This document shows positions 31,017-41,928 of a DNA stretch of 64,000 nt, piece by piece. A program made the position numbers and the translations under genes. Within the stretch, counting starts at the first letter, position 1, and every line of letters begins with the position of its first letter. This DNA comes from Sporisorium sorghi (lineage: Eukaryota; Basidiomycota; Ustilaginomycetes; Ustilaginales; Ustilaginaceae), in assembly GCA_023212695.1 (NCBI GenBank), contig JALCCG010000053.1, positions 36,811 through 100,810 on the forward strand, in the 5' to 3' direction. The notes beneath the pieces were generated by a model that had not been told where the DNA came from, made no database searches, and was given only the letters and a program-made list of their open reading frames with translations.

Positions 31017-32654
31017 CTAGTCCAACAACCCCTGCTCGCGCTGCTCGCGCCTCACGTCGAGCGCCAAGTTCATCACGCGCCGCAACTCGGCCCGCTCGGC
31101 GGCGAGGTGAGGGTCGAGCGGCGGCGCGTCATCGTCGGAGTCTGCGTCGGCGCTGTCATCGCCGTGGCGGTTCGTATCTATGGGAGGGTTGGCGCTGTCC
31201 CCCGCCGCCGCCGCAGCTGCTAGAATGGAGCTAATCTGGATAGCGGTCGGTTTGCGCGTGGGCGGGCGACGCCGGGAGCCGGTGGCGAGCGAGGCGTAGC
31301 GCAGGATGTGCGATAGCTCGCGCTCGCGTGACTCGATCTCGTCTTCTAGGTCGGCGTCCCGGCCATCCTCCTCCTCCGCCGCTGCTTGAGGCGGTCGAGC
31401 GGTGGAGGAAAGAGAGGGATGGAAGCGCTGGCCGAGCGTGTTGGGCACGTCGACTGTGTAGGGCGTTCTTGAGGGGAGGATTGGTTTGATGGTTTCCTTC
31501 GCTGCTGCTGTTGTGGTTGTTGATGATGATGCTGGTGTTGATACATCGCCTTTCGTTTTGGTGCGTTCGATGATCGTCAGGTCGCCGAGGAGGTTCGACA
31601 CGCCCGCTGTCGCATCCTTCTTTCCATCATTGATACTCCTCGTCACCACGGGCTCAGTCGACGCGGCAGCCCCGCTGTCCCCCACCAGCAACAGTCCACT
31701 CTTGTCCCCCTCCTCATCATCAAAATCCACACCACTCTCACGCTCAATATCCTCCAGCAGCTCGATCTGCTCGTACCCCCCACTACCGCCTGACGGCTGG
31801 CTCGTAAGCTTCTGCCACTTGCCACCCAACACACCTCTCGCTCCCTTGGTCTCGGCGTTCGGCAGCCCGATCTCGCTATCCGACAGCACCCAGCGCAAAA
31901 TCCACTCCGAGCGCGCGTAGCACGCCTTGCGGCAAAAGTAGTCGCGCAGGTCGTCGTACGTGTTTCCCGCCTCGCCCAGATCCAAATCCTCGACCGCGGT
32001 GACGGACTGCTTGCGCAGGTTGATGCGGAATCTGCCCCTGCCTGCTCCCGTCCCGCTGATGGAGGGGGAAGCGTTGCTGCAGGGAGGGTAGGCGCATTTC
32101 CCCGCCAGCTTGCGCTCTTCGAGTATTTGGCCCCATGAGGAGGAGGACAGGAAGAGGAGCGCTTTTTTTAAGTCGATAAGGGAGGGCTGCGTGTCGATGA
32201 GCTGCTCCTGGTAGTGCAGGATCACGCGCTGTCGCTCCTGGTTCGATAGGATGGAGGTGGTCAGCAGCTGCACGTCCGTCGGCTGGATCGGGGAGGCGGC
32301 GTTGGTGCTCGAGTCCAGGAACGGCTGCATCGCCTGGATCGCTGCTTTGCTGCGGATGCGTTGGTTGGAAGCAGAGGCGGGAGTGGAGGAGGTCGATGCT
32401 GACGTTGACGCTGTGGGAGCACTGTCGGCCTTGCGGCGTTCTTGCACCTTCATGGACGCCGCAGAGCCGGGGATGCGGTTGGCGTCGGCGGGGGCTTTGC
32501 GGAACGACGGGGCGCTTTCTGGAGCGCTGCCGCTGGCCGGGGCGCCAGAGGATGCGCCGACCATGTTGGATCCTTTTGGTTGATTGTGATGGGATGTGAG
32601 CGACGAGGATGAAGAAGTGCGGGAAGAAAGAAACGAAAAAAGTTCAGGGTCCAT
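31017..32654 (-). CDS. Rtr1/RPAP2-family protein (RNA polymerase II CTD phosphatase-type zinc-binding protein)
   Basis: Rtr1 and RPAP2 associate with RNA polymerase II and act on Ser5 phosphate of its CTD or on polymerase assembly and import. The 545-aa frame starts at the ATG at 32652-32654; a second in-frame ATG at 32562-32564 would give 515 aa, and the choice is open. The Rtr1-type domain is at about residues 140-260: LLTTSILSNQERQRVILHYQ, QILEERKLAGKCAYPPCSN (first Cys pair), a basic loop (RGRFRINLRKQ), then YFCRKACYARSEWILRWVLS (second Cys pair). The spacing C-x4-C ... C-x3-C matches the family zinc site. The C-terminal half is acidic and low in complexity, with helices near the end (HLAAERAELRRVMNLALDVR). 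It is the first of four minus-strand genes in a row, 227 bp from the Nudix gene. Confident. Confidence 0.88.
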   Translation of the reverse strand: MDPELFSFLSSRTSSSSSLTSHHNQPKGSNMVGASSGAPASGSAPESAPSFRKAPADANRIPGSAASMKVQERRKADSAPTASTSASTSSTPASASNQRIRSKAAIQAMQPFLDSSTNAASPIQPTDVQLLTTSILSNQERQRVILHYQEQLIDTQPSLIDLKKALLFLSSSSWGQILEERKLAGKCAYPPCSNASPSISGTGAGRGRFRINLRKQSVTAVEDLDLGEAGNTYDDLRDYFCRKACYARSEWILRWVLSDSEIGLPNAETKGARGVLGGKWQKLTSQPSGGSGGYEQIELLEDIERESGVDFDDEEGDKSGLLLVGDSGAAASTEPVVTRSINDGKKDATAGVSNLLGDLTIIERTKTKGDVSTPASSSTTTTAAAKETIKPILPSRTPYTVDVPNTLGQRFHPSLSSTARPPQAAAEEEDGRDADLEDEIESRERELSHILRYASLATGSRRRPPTRKPTAIQISSILAAAAAAGDSANPPIDTNRHGDDSADADSDDDAPPLDPHLAAERAELRRVMNLALDVRREQREQGLLD

Positions 32655-32881
32655 TTGGCAAGGTGGAGTCGACTCAGCAACCAAAATATTTCCGGCCGCT
32701 CTCACCCGCGAACGTTTGATGTGCAAGACCTCACTCTGTGACTCTCAAGACACCCCTCAACGACATCCTGAGCGAGCCAAGCAGAAGCTCTCAAGCCAAG
32801 CAGCACCTCCTGAGACAGCACACACAGCCAAACACCCACACCGCGCAAGTAAACTTCACGCAAATCAATTCTCCTACCCAC

Positions 32882-34519
32882 TCAAGACAGCAGCTCATCC
32901 AGCCCCAACCCCGGTAACCCCCTCCTCGCCCTCCCAACCCTCCTCCCCACCAGCCAAGTCGCCACGCCTGCCGCCGACACCATACCCAGCGCCCTCAGCA
33001 CCACTGCGACCACCAGCGCCCGCCTCACCGCGCTGTAAAATGCACCCAGCGCCATGCCGCTCCAGTTGAACTTGCGCTCCATGCGCGTGCCCACGCTCGA
33101 CTCCCAGCCCCGCACCACGTTGCGGTAGCGCCAACCGAAGAACCAGATCCAAAAGTTGACGTCCGGGTACGAGAAGCGCGGGAAGACCGAGGTGAGGCTC
33201 GGTGCGAGCGCGTGCGATGCCGGCGGAGGGTTGAGGTGGAATTCGTCCCTCACGCGGGCCAGGACGCGGTTGACTGAAGCCAAAGGGGAGGAGACGAGCT
33301 CGGCTGCGCTTGGCATCGAAGCGGAGGCGGCGTCGGCTTGCAGCGGTGGCACCGACGGCAAAGATGACCATGATCGAGACGGCGAGCTGGGCTCGGCGGT
33401 GGTTGGGGTCACAGGCGTGACCCCGCCCGACCGAAAGGAAGAGTGGCTGTTGAACGTCGTCATGTGCGACAGGAGGTCGAGCGTCATGCCCAAGGTCAAC
33501 CCCCAAAGCCGCAATTCGGGCCGTGCTTTACCCTCTTCCTCACGCGCAATGTGCGACCCGGCCTTCTCACCACCGTAATTCGAAGCGTCCGCGAGCAACC
33601 CGGCTTCCTCGTCATTCTCATCATACTCCGCCACCGCCACCGGCTTGTTCGGCAGCAAGATACACTTGAAATCCATCTTGCCCACCAGCGCACGCAACAC
33701 CCACCGCACCAGCGGCGACTTGGGCGCAAGCCGACTACTGATATCCACCGACGTCGTACCCCACTTGGGCTTGGGCGTGTACAGCAGCGAGAGCGGGATC
33801 CAGTGTGCCGACGCCACCTCGCTCGGCTGCAGGTCCGGCAGCGGGCTGAACGGCGACGTCTGCACAAACACGTACGGCGACAGCACCATCAGCAGCCGCT
33901 TGCCCAGGCTCGTCGTGATCTCGCGATCGTCGAGCTGACCCACGCACGAGAACTCTTTTTCGGCTAGGTCGATGCCGACCTCCTCCCACGTTTCGCGCAT
34001 TGCGGTGTAGAGGCCGTTCTCGTCGCCTTCTTCTTTTCTGCCGCCGGGGAAGGCGACGTGCGCGGACCAGTTGTCGCCGATGCGCGCGGCGCGCTTGATG
34101 TACAGGATCTCGGGCGTCCCGCGCTGCACCCAGGGCTGCTCGAAGAAGCTGCTCAACGTCGAGGATAGGTCGGTCGAAACGACGCTGGATGCGAGCGACG
34201 AGACGCCTGCGTTGGGTGCCGGCCCGAGCGAGGCTTGCGAGACATGCACGCCCGAGTTGCCCAGATCATGGCTGCTGCCGCTCGCATCCACCGGAGGCTG
34301 CTGCGTCACGGGGTGTTGGGCTTCCGGATCGTGATGCTGTGCAAGCCACGCCTCATCTTCCGGTGTTGGTCGCACACGCAGCAGGATTGCGACTGACGCT
34401 CGACGAGGCTGTGTCGGCGGACTGGCAATCACGCGTGGCGGGATGCGTGAGATGCGGAGAAGCGCATGCGAGAGATGCGTCAGGATGGCGCTGTTGCTGT
34501 TGACACTTGATGAAGCCAT
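32882..34519 (-). CDS. Nudix hydrolase, CoA-diphosphatase-like (Pcd1/NUDT7/8 type), with C-terminal hydrophobic segment
   Basis: The 545-aa protein starts at the ATG at 34517-34519 (MASSSVNSNSAILTHLSHAL). A Nudix domain begins with RRASVAILLRVRP (about residue 41), is interrupted by a ~65-residue polar insertion, and resumes at TPEILYIKRAARIGDNWSAH. The Nudix box at about residues 158-183 reads HVAFPGGRKEEGDENG then TAMRETWEEVGI, with the metal-binding REx2EE present. The FPGG-to-TAxREx2EExG layout resembles the CoA and nucleotide diphosphatases Pcd1, NUDT7 and NUDT8. The C-terminus (about residues 460-545) has aromatic segments (YPDVNFWIWFFGWRYRNVV) and a hydrophobic stretch (LVVAVVLRALGMVSAAGVAT) followed by Arg-rich residues, suggesting membrane attachment. 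No PTS1 is present (ends ELLS). Upstream of the ATG the frame stays open for 58 codons without an ATG. Family secure; substrate inferred. Confidence 0.85.
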   Translation of the reverse strand: MASSSVNSNSAILTHLSHALLRISRIPPRVIASPPTQPRRASVAILLRVRPTPEDEAWLAQHHDPEAQHPVTQQPPVDASGSSHDLGNSGVHVSQASLGPAPNAGVSSLASSVVSTDLSSTLSSFFEQPWVQRGTPEILYIKRAARIGDNWSAHVAFPGGRKEEGDENGLYTAMRETWEEVGIDLAEKEFSCVGQLDDREITTSLGKRLLMVLSPYVFVQTSPFSPLPDLQPSEVASAHWIPLSLLYTPKPKWGTTSVDISSRLAPKSPLVRWVLRALVGKMDFKCILLPNKPVAVAEYDENDEEAGLLADASNYGGEKAGSHIAREEEGKARPELRLWGLTLGMTLDLLSHMTTFNSHSSFRSGGVTPVTPTTAEPSSPSRSWSSLPSVPPLQADAASASMPSAAELVSSPLASVNRVLARVRDEFHLNPPPASHALAPSLTSVFPRFSYPDVNFWIWFFGWRYRNVVRGWESSVGTRMERKFNWSGMALGAFYSAVRRALVVAVVLRALGMVSAAGVATWLVGRRVGRARRGLPGLGLDELLS

Positions 34520-35222
34520 GGTGGGCGTCGATAGGGTCCGTTTGGACACTGAGCTTGGCAGTCTGAGTGGTAGGTGTGATCGTGCAGCAGCAGCGCGAGG
34601 GTTGAAGGAAGGAAGCAACGAGGTCCGGACAACGGCTGCAAGCCGTCCCGCTGTAGAAGCTAGTTCGAGTATGGCTGCGATGATGTGAAGCAAGCAGAGG
34701 CGAGCATACGAGCCTGTTGCGTTGAGAGGTCGAGATCGAACAAAGTGGGTTGCGAGAACGCGTGGTCCACAGTGCGGAGGGCGGAGGAAAGATATGGTGT
34801 TGGTGGCTTGGAGTCAACTGACGAATTCAAGATGGTCTGACCGTGAAATCGTATTAAAATTCCAAGTCTCTCGCACGTCCTCTGATCAGCAGCTGCTGCC
34901 TCCGCCTCTCTTGCTCGCTCTCTCGCTCTCTCGACTGCTCCGCGTCGATTTCCCGCTGAGGCTTCTGGCGTGACAGCCTGTCAAGGACATGTTCACATGT
35001 CTCGCCCCACACAGAACCGGCAAAGTCTCACACGGGCAGACCGGTAGCCGGACGTGTGGGGCCGTCAACACTCTCACCGCGAGCGTGCGTTTGAGCAGGA
35101 TATGCACGCAAGCCATCTCACTCTTGACGCCTCTCCTCAACACAACTCGCCTCCGACGAAATCATCATCATCATTGAAAACGAGTATCACTGAATCATTG
35201 AATCAATGCAAACACCACCACT
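34520..35222. other. Intergenic region Nudix - TOF1
   Basis: About 0.7 kb containing the Nudix promoter and the TOF1 3' end. No gene was seen. Confidence 0.45.
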
Positions 35223-38200
35223 TCAATCATCGTCCTCGTCCTCGTCGTCGAAGATCGCCAGTCTGCGCTTCTTCGAAAAGACACCACTTGGGACTTTGCT
35301 CTCGGACTCGGCCGTGGTCTCTGCTGGCTCCTCCTGCGATGGCAACGCCAGCACGTCGTCCTCATCGTCGTCGCTGTCGGCCAGGAAGAGCCGTTTGGTG
35401 TCGATCCGCCTGTTGGTGCGCTGGCTCGCATCCTGCAGAGGCTCCTTTGTCGTCTTGCTGCTGCGTTTCTGCTTGGCGGCGCGCAGAGCTTCCAGCGCGG
35501 ACCACTTGCCATCGTCAGCCTGCTCCTGCGCGTTGTCGACAACCGAGCTCGTCGGAGGGGTCTCTTCGTCGTCCATGTCGTCTCCGTGCTCATCACTCGA
35601 GCTGTCTGCATCGACCCTTGGCTGCTGCACTTGCGCCTGCGTGTTCTCGATCTCGCCCATTGCAAAAGCAAACTCGTCGTCGCTGTCGTTGATAAAGTCT
35701 TGCTCCGTGCGTCTCTTTTGCTTGCGCGAGCCGCCTCGGTTGACAGTGGGCTTGGACCTCTTCTTGCCGCTGCTTCGAAGCAGTCCTCCATCGGCTGCAG
35801 CGTCGTCGCCGTTGACAAGGTTTCGATTGGCACGAACGCGGTCAAAGTAATCGCCGTCATCGTCGGAGTCGCTCAGAGCGCCGTTCCAGCCATCAGGAAG
35901 GTCAGCCGGGTTGATCACGTCGCCGTCGCGCTCTCCGCCTACGCGTGGCTTGCGCACACGCATGACCAGCGCTTGCAGCTCTCGACCGTGCGTGTCGAGT
36001 GGCTCGCGGATGAAGCGCTCGATGGCTTCGACCTTCTCGTTGAGGTGGTTCGGCAGGATCTCCTTGGGCACCGTCCATCTCCAATGCACGAGCTCGTCAT
36101 CGTTCGCCTCGAGCCCCACGAGTCGGCACAGCAACTTGAGCTCCGGCAGCAACGATGCATCTGCGCGAAGCTCGTCGTTGCCGCGATAGGCAAGCTCAAA
36201 GGGTTGGAAGCGTTCCACTGGCGACTCGTTCTGCTTTTCGAGCTCGCCGAGCAGCATCGCGCTGCTGCCGTCAGCACCATCCTCACCGAGGATAGAGGTG
36301 GACGACTCCGCCTGGCGCTGCGCCTCTTCCTCCTCGTGTCGCACAATGAGCTCGGTGCGCATGGCGCTCGCCATCTCCAGAGCCGACTTGACCCACAGCA
36401 CCGCCTGCATCTTCTCCTTCTTGAGCAACAGCCCAACCGCAACTCCAATCTCTTCGTCTGGCGTCATGCCCGGTCGCACTGCGATCTCGGCAGGCATCTT
36501 GGGTGGCTTGGGCTGACGAGGAGGCCTCTTGCCCGTGTCGTAGATCGACTGCTCTTCGATGCTCATCTTGCTAAATTTGCGCAGGATGTAGTCCATCAGC
36601 TTCTTGAGATTCGACGCCGGCGTAGGTGCGCGTGCTTCGAGGATCCTGATGGCGTCGCCGCTGATGACTTTTCGCAAAATCGAGCGGTGATACACAAGGA
36701 AGAACTGCCGGTAGTCGTTGGCCTTGATTGCGATTCGATGCATCACGGTGACCAGCTTGTTGAGCTGGTCCTCAATATCGCCAAAGTCCTGCCAGCGGTT
36801 CAGGTAGTCGATACAGGCCTTGGCCAGCTGCTTGGTAGCGAGCTTGCGCTGGAAGTCGGCAAAGCGGAACTCGCGCTCCGACCGTGTCTCTTGAAGCTGC
36901 TCCTTGATCTGCCGCACCTCATCTTCGGCGGCGTCCAAATCGCCGTCATGGCGAGAACGGCGCACCTGCTTCTTGGCTTGCACGTACATGTGGTCTCGGT
37001 TCGATGCGTAGCGCTCGAGCATCTTGGGCATGACGTAGGCAAAGTTGATGATCGTGTCAAGGAAGGCAAAGCTCTGCGAGGTGTAGGACCGAACGATGGC
37101 ATGACATGCGTCCAGTGTCTCGCCCATATAGTAGAATTCGGCCTGCAGGCCTTCGGCGACGTCCCTCTCGGACTCCTTCTTGCTGCTGGCAAGCTCGTCG
37201 ACAAGGCGAAGCAGCACGATCCAAAGCTGAACGGAAGCGACGAATTCGAGCCATGCTTTCGACTCCTGTGCCTGGATTGTGCGCACCAGCACCATGCGGA
37301 ACGCCCACGGCTCCAGCCACTGACTGACCAGCTCGAAAGGCCACTCCTCCTCGGACTCTTCCGAGGGCTGTTCGCTTTGTGCATTCTCCGCCGGTTGCTG
37401 TTCTGGCTCGAGGAGATCGATGGTCTTTTGAGTGGGAGCTGGCGGGGCGGGTGTCGTTGTCGTCGTCTTGGCAGCCTTGCGTCGATTTGCAGCTGTGGCG
37501 CGACGCGAAAGGAAGTACTCGAGGAAAAAGGCACCGAGCTGCATGATGCGGATTCGCGCGAGGTCCAGGTCGCCGAGCTTGTCTCGCTCGAATCGGATGT
37601 CCTTCAGAATCGACTTGGCTAGAGGTTCGAAGCCGGACTGGACAAACGTGTCGGCCCACCCTTGCAGGACGAGAGCAGCATCGGCGGTCCAGTCAGACTT
37701 GAGCTTGGGTGCGCCCCGTTCCTGCGCATCCTTGCGCCTCTGAGCACGTCGTTTTCCTTTGTGCATCGCCTCGTCGGCAAGCTGTGCGACCGACTTGACC
37801 AAAGCCGATTGATTTCGAGCAACGCGACGCTCGCCGTCCGGCCCGACAAAGTTGATCGTGGTACCGAAGCGCGAATGACGCGTGGGCATCTTGCCCGCGG
37901 CCGAGGCGCGTTTCATCTTTGCCTCTGTTGCCAGACTCTCAGCCAGGGCGGAGCTCGGCCTGGAGCCGTGTGCTGCGTTTGTTCTTGACGAAGAGCCGGC
38001 GGCACTTGCATTGTTCCCATTTGCGATGGAGTCAATAGCTGATCTCGAAGCAGAAGCAGAAGCAGAACCAACCTCGGCGATCTCCTTGACCTTGGTGCCG
38101 ACAAAGATGTGAAAGATGCATTCGGATGCGATGGCGTTCCAGGCGTTGAAGTTGGGCGTCTCTGCGCTGCTGGCCAGCATGAGCAGCGTGTCGAGGATGT

Positions 38201-39026
38201 GATGCTTGTGCATAGACAGCACGAGCTTGCTCTGCAAGTTGGCGTTGGACAGCTGCTCGACGCTGCTGAGACTGGTGGTGACGGGATCGCGGATGGCAAG
38301 CAAGTTGCGGAACAGGTGCAGGCACATGCCAATGATGCCGGTGACGAGACTCGACCTCTGATGTTGCTTTGTGGCCAGGTTGGGTAGCAAGAGGTAGCGC
38401 ATGACGACGCCAAGCACGTCGTGCTGCTTGTCGAGAGACTGGCTGCGCAAGATGACGGATTTGTAGGTGATCAGATGCTGATCGAGTTTGGTGATTTCGC
38501 GGAGCTCGTCCGAGTCAAAGCCTTGCTTCTCCTGTTCGCGCAGCTCTGCCACGCCATCGAAAGGCCACGTCATTGCGGTGAGCAGATCGGTACATGCCAG
38601 CGCGATGGCGTCGCCTTCTCGTCCTTGACCGGCGCTCTCGAGCAGAGCGGGGACGATAAAGTTCTCGAGCACCTCGTTGTCTGCAAAGGCACGCGCCACC
38701 TTTCTGGTCGGATCGTCGTCGTCGAGCTTCCAGAGCTTTCGAAGCGATCGAAGGGCGCCCAAAGCCCGTGGTCCGCGCTTCCACCGAGCGTAGACCTTGT
38801 CGTCTTGCTGGTCCTCTGCTTCGTCTCCGTAGTCGTACTGGCCGATTTGCATGCAGAGATCCCTGGCGGCATCGCGAATCTCTTCCTTGTCCGGCTCGTT
38901 GGCCTCGTCGTCGTAGTCACGACTGGGATCGCCGCGGTCGCTGCCGTACTCGTCTTCGCTGACGTCGGTCATGAAACCCTCGTCGCCCTCGAGGTCGTCA
39001 GAATAGTAGTCGTTCTCGGACGCCAT
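35223..39026 (-). CDS. TOF1: Tof1/Swi1/Timeless replication fork protection protein
   Basis: With Csm3/Swi3 (Tipin), this protein travels with the replisome, supports fork pausing and activates the intra-S checkpoint. The single-exon 1267-aa product starts [18 protein letters not shown]. The TIMELESS N-terminal domain is at about residues 50-330: [70 protein letters not shown] middle region ([32 protein letters not shown]) and a helical section follow ([13 protein letters not shown], [20 protein letters not shown]). The later conserved part includes [20 protein letters not shown], and [20 protein letters not shown] at about 940. The tail is acidic and Lys-rich, and ends in a run of Asp/Glu. 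Size and domain order agree with fungal Tof1/Swi1. Overlapping long frames on the plus strand are shadows. Secure. Confidence 0.93.
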   Translation of the reverse strand: MASENDYYSDDLEGDEGFMTDVSEDEYGSDRGDPSRDYDDEANEPDKEEIRDAARDLCMQIGQYDYGDEAEDQQDDKVYARWKRGPRALGALRSLRKLWKLDDDDPTRKVARAFADNEVLENFIVPALLESAGQGREGDAIALACTDLLTAMTWPFDGVAELREQEKQGFDSDELREITKLDQHLITYKSVILRSQSLDKQHDVLGVVMRYLLLPNLATKQHQRSSLVTGIIGMCLHLFRNLLAIRDPVTTSLSSVEQLSNANLQSKLVLSMHKHHILDTLLMLASSAETPNFNAWNAIASECIFHIFVGTKVKEIAEVGSASASASRSAIDSIANGNNASAAGSSSRTNAAHGSRPSSALAESLATEAKMKRASAAGKMPTRHSRFGTTINFVGPDGERRVARNQSALVKSVAQLADEAMHKGKRRAQRRKDAQERGAPKLKSDWTADAALVLQGWADTFVQSGFEPLAKSILKDIRFERDKLGDLDLARIRIMQLGAFFLEYFLSRRATAANRRKAAKTTTTTPAPPAPTQKTIDLLEPEQQPAENAQSEQPSEESEEEWPFELVSQWLEPWAFRMVLVRTIQAQESKAWLEFVASVQLWIVLLRLVDELASSKKESERDVAEGLQAEFYYMGETLDACHAIVRSYTSQSFAFLDTIINFAYVMPKMLERYASNRDHMYVQAKKQVRRSRHDGDLDAAEDEVRQIKEQLQETRSEREFRFADFQRKLATKQLAKACIDYLNRWQDFGDIEDQLNKLVTVMHRIAIKANDYRQFFLVYHRSILRKVISGDAIRILEARAPTPASNLKKLMDYILRKFSKMSIEEQSIYDTGKRPPRQPKPPKMPAEIAVRPGMTPDEEIGVAVGLLLKKEKMQAVLWVKSALEMASAMRTELIVRHEEEEAQRQAESSTSILGEDGADGSSAMLLGELEKQNESPVERFQPFELAYRGNDELRADASLLPELKLLCRLVGLEANDDELVHWRWTVPKEILPNHLNEKVEAIERFIREPLDTHGRELQALVMRVRKPRVGGERDGDVINPADLPDGWNGALSDSDDDGDYFDRVRANRNLVNGDDAAADGGLLRSSGKKRSKPTVNRGGSRKQKRRTEQDFINDSDDEFAFAMGEIENTQAQVQQPRVDADSSSDEHGDDMDDEETPPTSSVVDNAQEQADDGKWSALEALRAAKQKRSSKTTKEPLQDASQRTNRRIDTKRLFLADSDDDEDDVLALPSQEEPAETTAESESKVPSGVFSKKRRLAIFDDEDEDDD

Positions 39027-39354
39027 GTTTGAAGAGTTGGGCCGCCAGCCGTAGCCTGGCTGTCAGCTTCGGCTTGGTGGTAACTTCAAGGCGGCGGTGA
39101 ATGGACGAAGATTGGGAGTGCTGGGTGACGACCTTGAGTAGCGTATGTGTGAGACAGAGAGATGAGGTCGTTCTGGAGTGATGGTCAGAGTTCAATGTTG
39201 AGAAGCAGGGGAGAGAGAGCCTTCGAGTCGCGGAGCTGCAGATTGAATCCAACACCAAGCGCTTCCACTCATCAACGCGGCGCGCCTCGAACGCGTCGTT
39301 TCGCCTTTTTTGAGCTTTGTGTGCGCGTCCGTTCTAACAGCTGCGAACATTTTT
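39027..39354. other. Short intergenic region TOF1 - unknown gene
   Basis: About 0.33 kb containing the TOF1 leader and promoter and the 3' end of the next minus-strand gene. Nothing else was seen. Confidence 0.4.
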
Positions 39355-40086
39355 TCAGGGTTCGGTGTCTTGGTTGACGTCGGAGCCTCGAGCTCTGTCT
39401 TCCCGTCCAGCAAGGCCGCCTTCTCGAGATGCACCTGTCTGTGACGTCGAAGCTTCAACTGGCATCTCCGAGGTTGGGGCAGCGCCAAGGCTGCGTCGAA
39501 TAGCATTCCTATGTCTCTGTGTCATCCATGGCGCAATGTCGGATTTGACACGCTTGGAAGGCGTCGTGTCCGGCTCATCATGCGCTGTATGCTCAGCGCC
39601 GGCTGGGTCGTGTTCGCGTGCCAATTCCTGCACGGGCACGGCAAAGTCCCTAGAAGCTGGTGCACTGCCAGGATCTTTTCGACGAGTATCACCGTCATCG
39701 CTCGATGCAGCTATATGCTGCTCGACGCCGCCAGTGGGCTGGGGTGGCACCGACGCGGGTCTTCCCTTCACTGTGGAGCTTGGACCAGCGAGCACCGCTC
39801 TGGAGGATGAAGAAGGCGGGGATGATTTTTTCCGCTTTGCATCACGGGTAGCCTCGACAGCAGTTTGGGGGCTCCGCACTTCGGTGGTCTCCGTGACCTG
39901 CTGTGCAGCTTCCTGCAAGGCAAACTCGGCCGATCGTGCAAATGGTGCAGATTCAGGTGGGACCGAGATGGAGCGTGCCCAGTATGCCAGCCTCTCTCCT
40001 CGATGTTGTTCCACAAATACGGAATCTGACTGGGTCGGCGCAAAGATGCGGAGTACGGGCGAAGTCGGGATCGATGGACTGGTCAT
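39355..40086 (-). CDS. Hypothetical protein, unrecognised
   Basis: I do not recognise this gene. From the ATG at 40084-40086 a 243-aa frame starts MTSPSIPTSPVLRIFAPTQS. The first ~50 residues look ordered (SVFVEQHRGERLAYWARSIS) and the rest is mostly disordered, rich in Ser, Pro, Thr and Ala. A short basic patch (ATRDAKRKKSS) at about residue 84 could be a nuclear signal. A second patch (SKRVKSDIAPWMTQRHRNAI, then RRSLGA) at about 180 looks like a short helical or peptide motif. There is no membrane segment or signal peptide. It lies 328 bp upstream of TOF1 on the same strand and could be separately expressed. A splice acceptor-like CAG just upstream could indicate a leader intron or a missed exon. 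That it is a real gene is plausible but unproven. Confidence 0.5.
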   Translation of the reverse strand: MTSPSIPTSPVLRIFAPTQSDSVFVEQHRGERLAYWARSISVPPESAPFARSAEFALQEAAQQVTETTEVRSPQTAVEATRDAKRKKSSPPSSSSRAVLAGPSSTVKGRPASVPPQPTGGVEQHIAASSDDGDTRRKDPGSAPASRDFAVPVQELAREHDPAGAEHTAHDEPDTTPSKRVKSDIAPWMTQRHRNAIRRSLGAAPTSEMPVEASTSQTGASREGGLAGREDRARGSDVNQDTEP

Positions 40087-41487
40087 GGTCAGCAATACTG
40101 GCGAAGCTGCTCAAAGGTGAGTGTGGAACTCGAGCAGAACGATGGGTGATGATGGTGGCGAGAGGCGAACCTAGATGCCAGCATAGAGCGAGTGAATGCA
40201 GAGGCTGAGCAGCGCAGTGATGACTCAGCAGATGCTCTTGCCTTGTCAACCAACCAAGCAGCTGACTGAACGGGCCCTGTGATGGCTGAGCGGACGGTGA
40301 GAAGTGGACGGAGGTTCCGACGGATTCGACCTTGAAGGCCCACTTCGAGTTGCTTCGACACTCCCACGCCACGCCATCGCGGCTTGAGCTAGAAGAAAGT
40401 GAAGTTGGCCGATCGGTTTTCTACGCCCTCGGCGCTTTTTCCTTTCTTCCTGCTGCGTAAGCGAGGAAGCGACCGGGCGATCTTTGGGAAGAAAGCGAAA
40501 GCACAGCGCTGCACCCTTCATCCGATCCATGAACAGGACGCCGATCTGTTGAGATGTCAAGTGCCCAAGATGCAGCGGAGAATGGGAGCAAGATGATTGG
40601 CAGAACGGCAGAACGGAGACTTCCGTCGTCTGACTCTGCGTTGCCTGCATACCAAAATCTTCGCATTCGGTTATGTCGGAGTGCTCCCGACAAAGCTCCA
40701 GAGGCTGTTCCAGATTGGTCTATCTTCACTCGCTGACCTGCAGGCGAGCGTCAGTGTTGCCAGCTGATGGCAAAGAGAACGTCAGTGCATCATCGCTGGA
40801 GAGGACGTCGAGTGAATCGGCTTCTTCTTTTTCAGCGCAGCCTGTCCAGCGACAAAGGACGTTCGTTTCTCCCCTTCCCGCCACGCGAGAATCAAAATTT
40901 TCCGGCACCCCCGCACCTTTTGTGGTCCTTTTGCCAGGCGAGCAGCCCGCCCTTTTTCGAGACTGAACAAGATTCCCTGACCTTGACCAAAGCATTCTTA
41001 GTCGAGGACCGAGTGGTGCACGTTTTGGCCACAGTAGTGAGCAAGCATAAGCTCAATGTGTGGGTGAAGCCACAACTTTGCTCTGTTTGTTCATGAATGA
41101 AGTGGACCTCGACGTTAGTTTTATCTCTCTCACACTTTCTCTCTGCGAGGCTTCTCCTTTTCTCTCAAGATCGACTGACGTGCAGCAGGCATTCGGCGCA
41201 GCGAGCCAGCTTTTTTGGGGGAGTGGAAATGCAGGCTGAGTTGCAAGCCTTCGAATTTCGCCGGTCGGTCGATACCTGGCATGTTGAATACAAATTTTGG
41301 AAAGCATTTCTGGGGTTGAATTTAGTTTTTTGAAGAGGACAAAGAACAATGCGGGGGTGAGATGTGGAATGAATTAGCCGAACCCACACATCACTTCGAG
41401 ACGAGGGGCGTCCGGCCTGACGAGCCGAGTGACCTTGAACTGCTAGGACGGAGAGAGAGGAGGCAACGCAAGAGCGCACGGTAGAGC

Positions 41488-41722
41488 TGTTAGAAATAAA
41501 ATTCATTCATACAACTTGAGTGTCTCAGTCGATAATAGTGCATTGGCTGAGGAACTTCCAGCATCATGTGGACTGTTCCATAACTGGGTGGTCACATGCA
41601 GAAGTTTTTCACTCTAGTTTTTCACTCTCCTTTTGAGGCCTACAGCATAGCACTAAGGCTATATAACAACCTCACCCAGGTCCCCATCTTTGTACTTAGA
41701 ATCTTCATCCACTCAAGCAACA
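41488..41722. mobile_element. Candidate solo LTR or retroelement remnant (weak)
   Basis: An AT-rich block starting TGTTAGAAATAAAATTC and ending CAAGCAACA, so it begins TG and ends CA with short TGTT/AACA inverted ends, and it has an internal TATATAAC. No target-site duplication was found (flanks AGAGC and AAGAT), and no primer-binding site or coding sequence is adjacent. Offered only because of the composition break and the termini. Confidence 0.2.
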
Positions 41723-41895
41723 AAGATACTGTCGAGGTCACCAGTCTTTTTACAAAACAGGCCGACTACATTGATGCGCCACTGCACAAGACATGCAAAA
41801 GGATTAATTATCCTTTAAGAGCGACCCTTGCCCCACACTTAGCTCGAAATTCGATCGACCTCGCCTCTAGCGAGTCAAATGTGGGGTGAGTAGTG

Positions 41896-41897
<2 letters not shown>

Positions 41898-41926
<29 letters not shown>
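41898..41926. repeat. CTG microsatellite
   Basis: Nine CTG units plus a partial unit in non-coding DNA upstream of the bHLH gene, at the end of the AT-rich block. Confidence 0.9.

Positions 41927-41928
<2 letters not shown>

Noticed and set aside
35586..37622. 678-codon plus-strand frame opposite TOF1
   Set aside because: Shadow of the TOF1 coding frame; no family match, while the minus frame is clearly Timeless-like.
41596..41889. 97-codon plus-strand frame in the AT-rich island
   Set aside because: No recognisable protein features; it crosses the LTR-like end. Possibly a fossil, not a gene.
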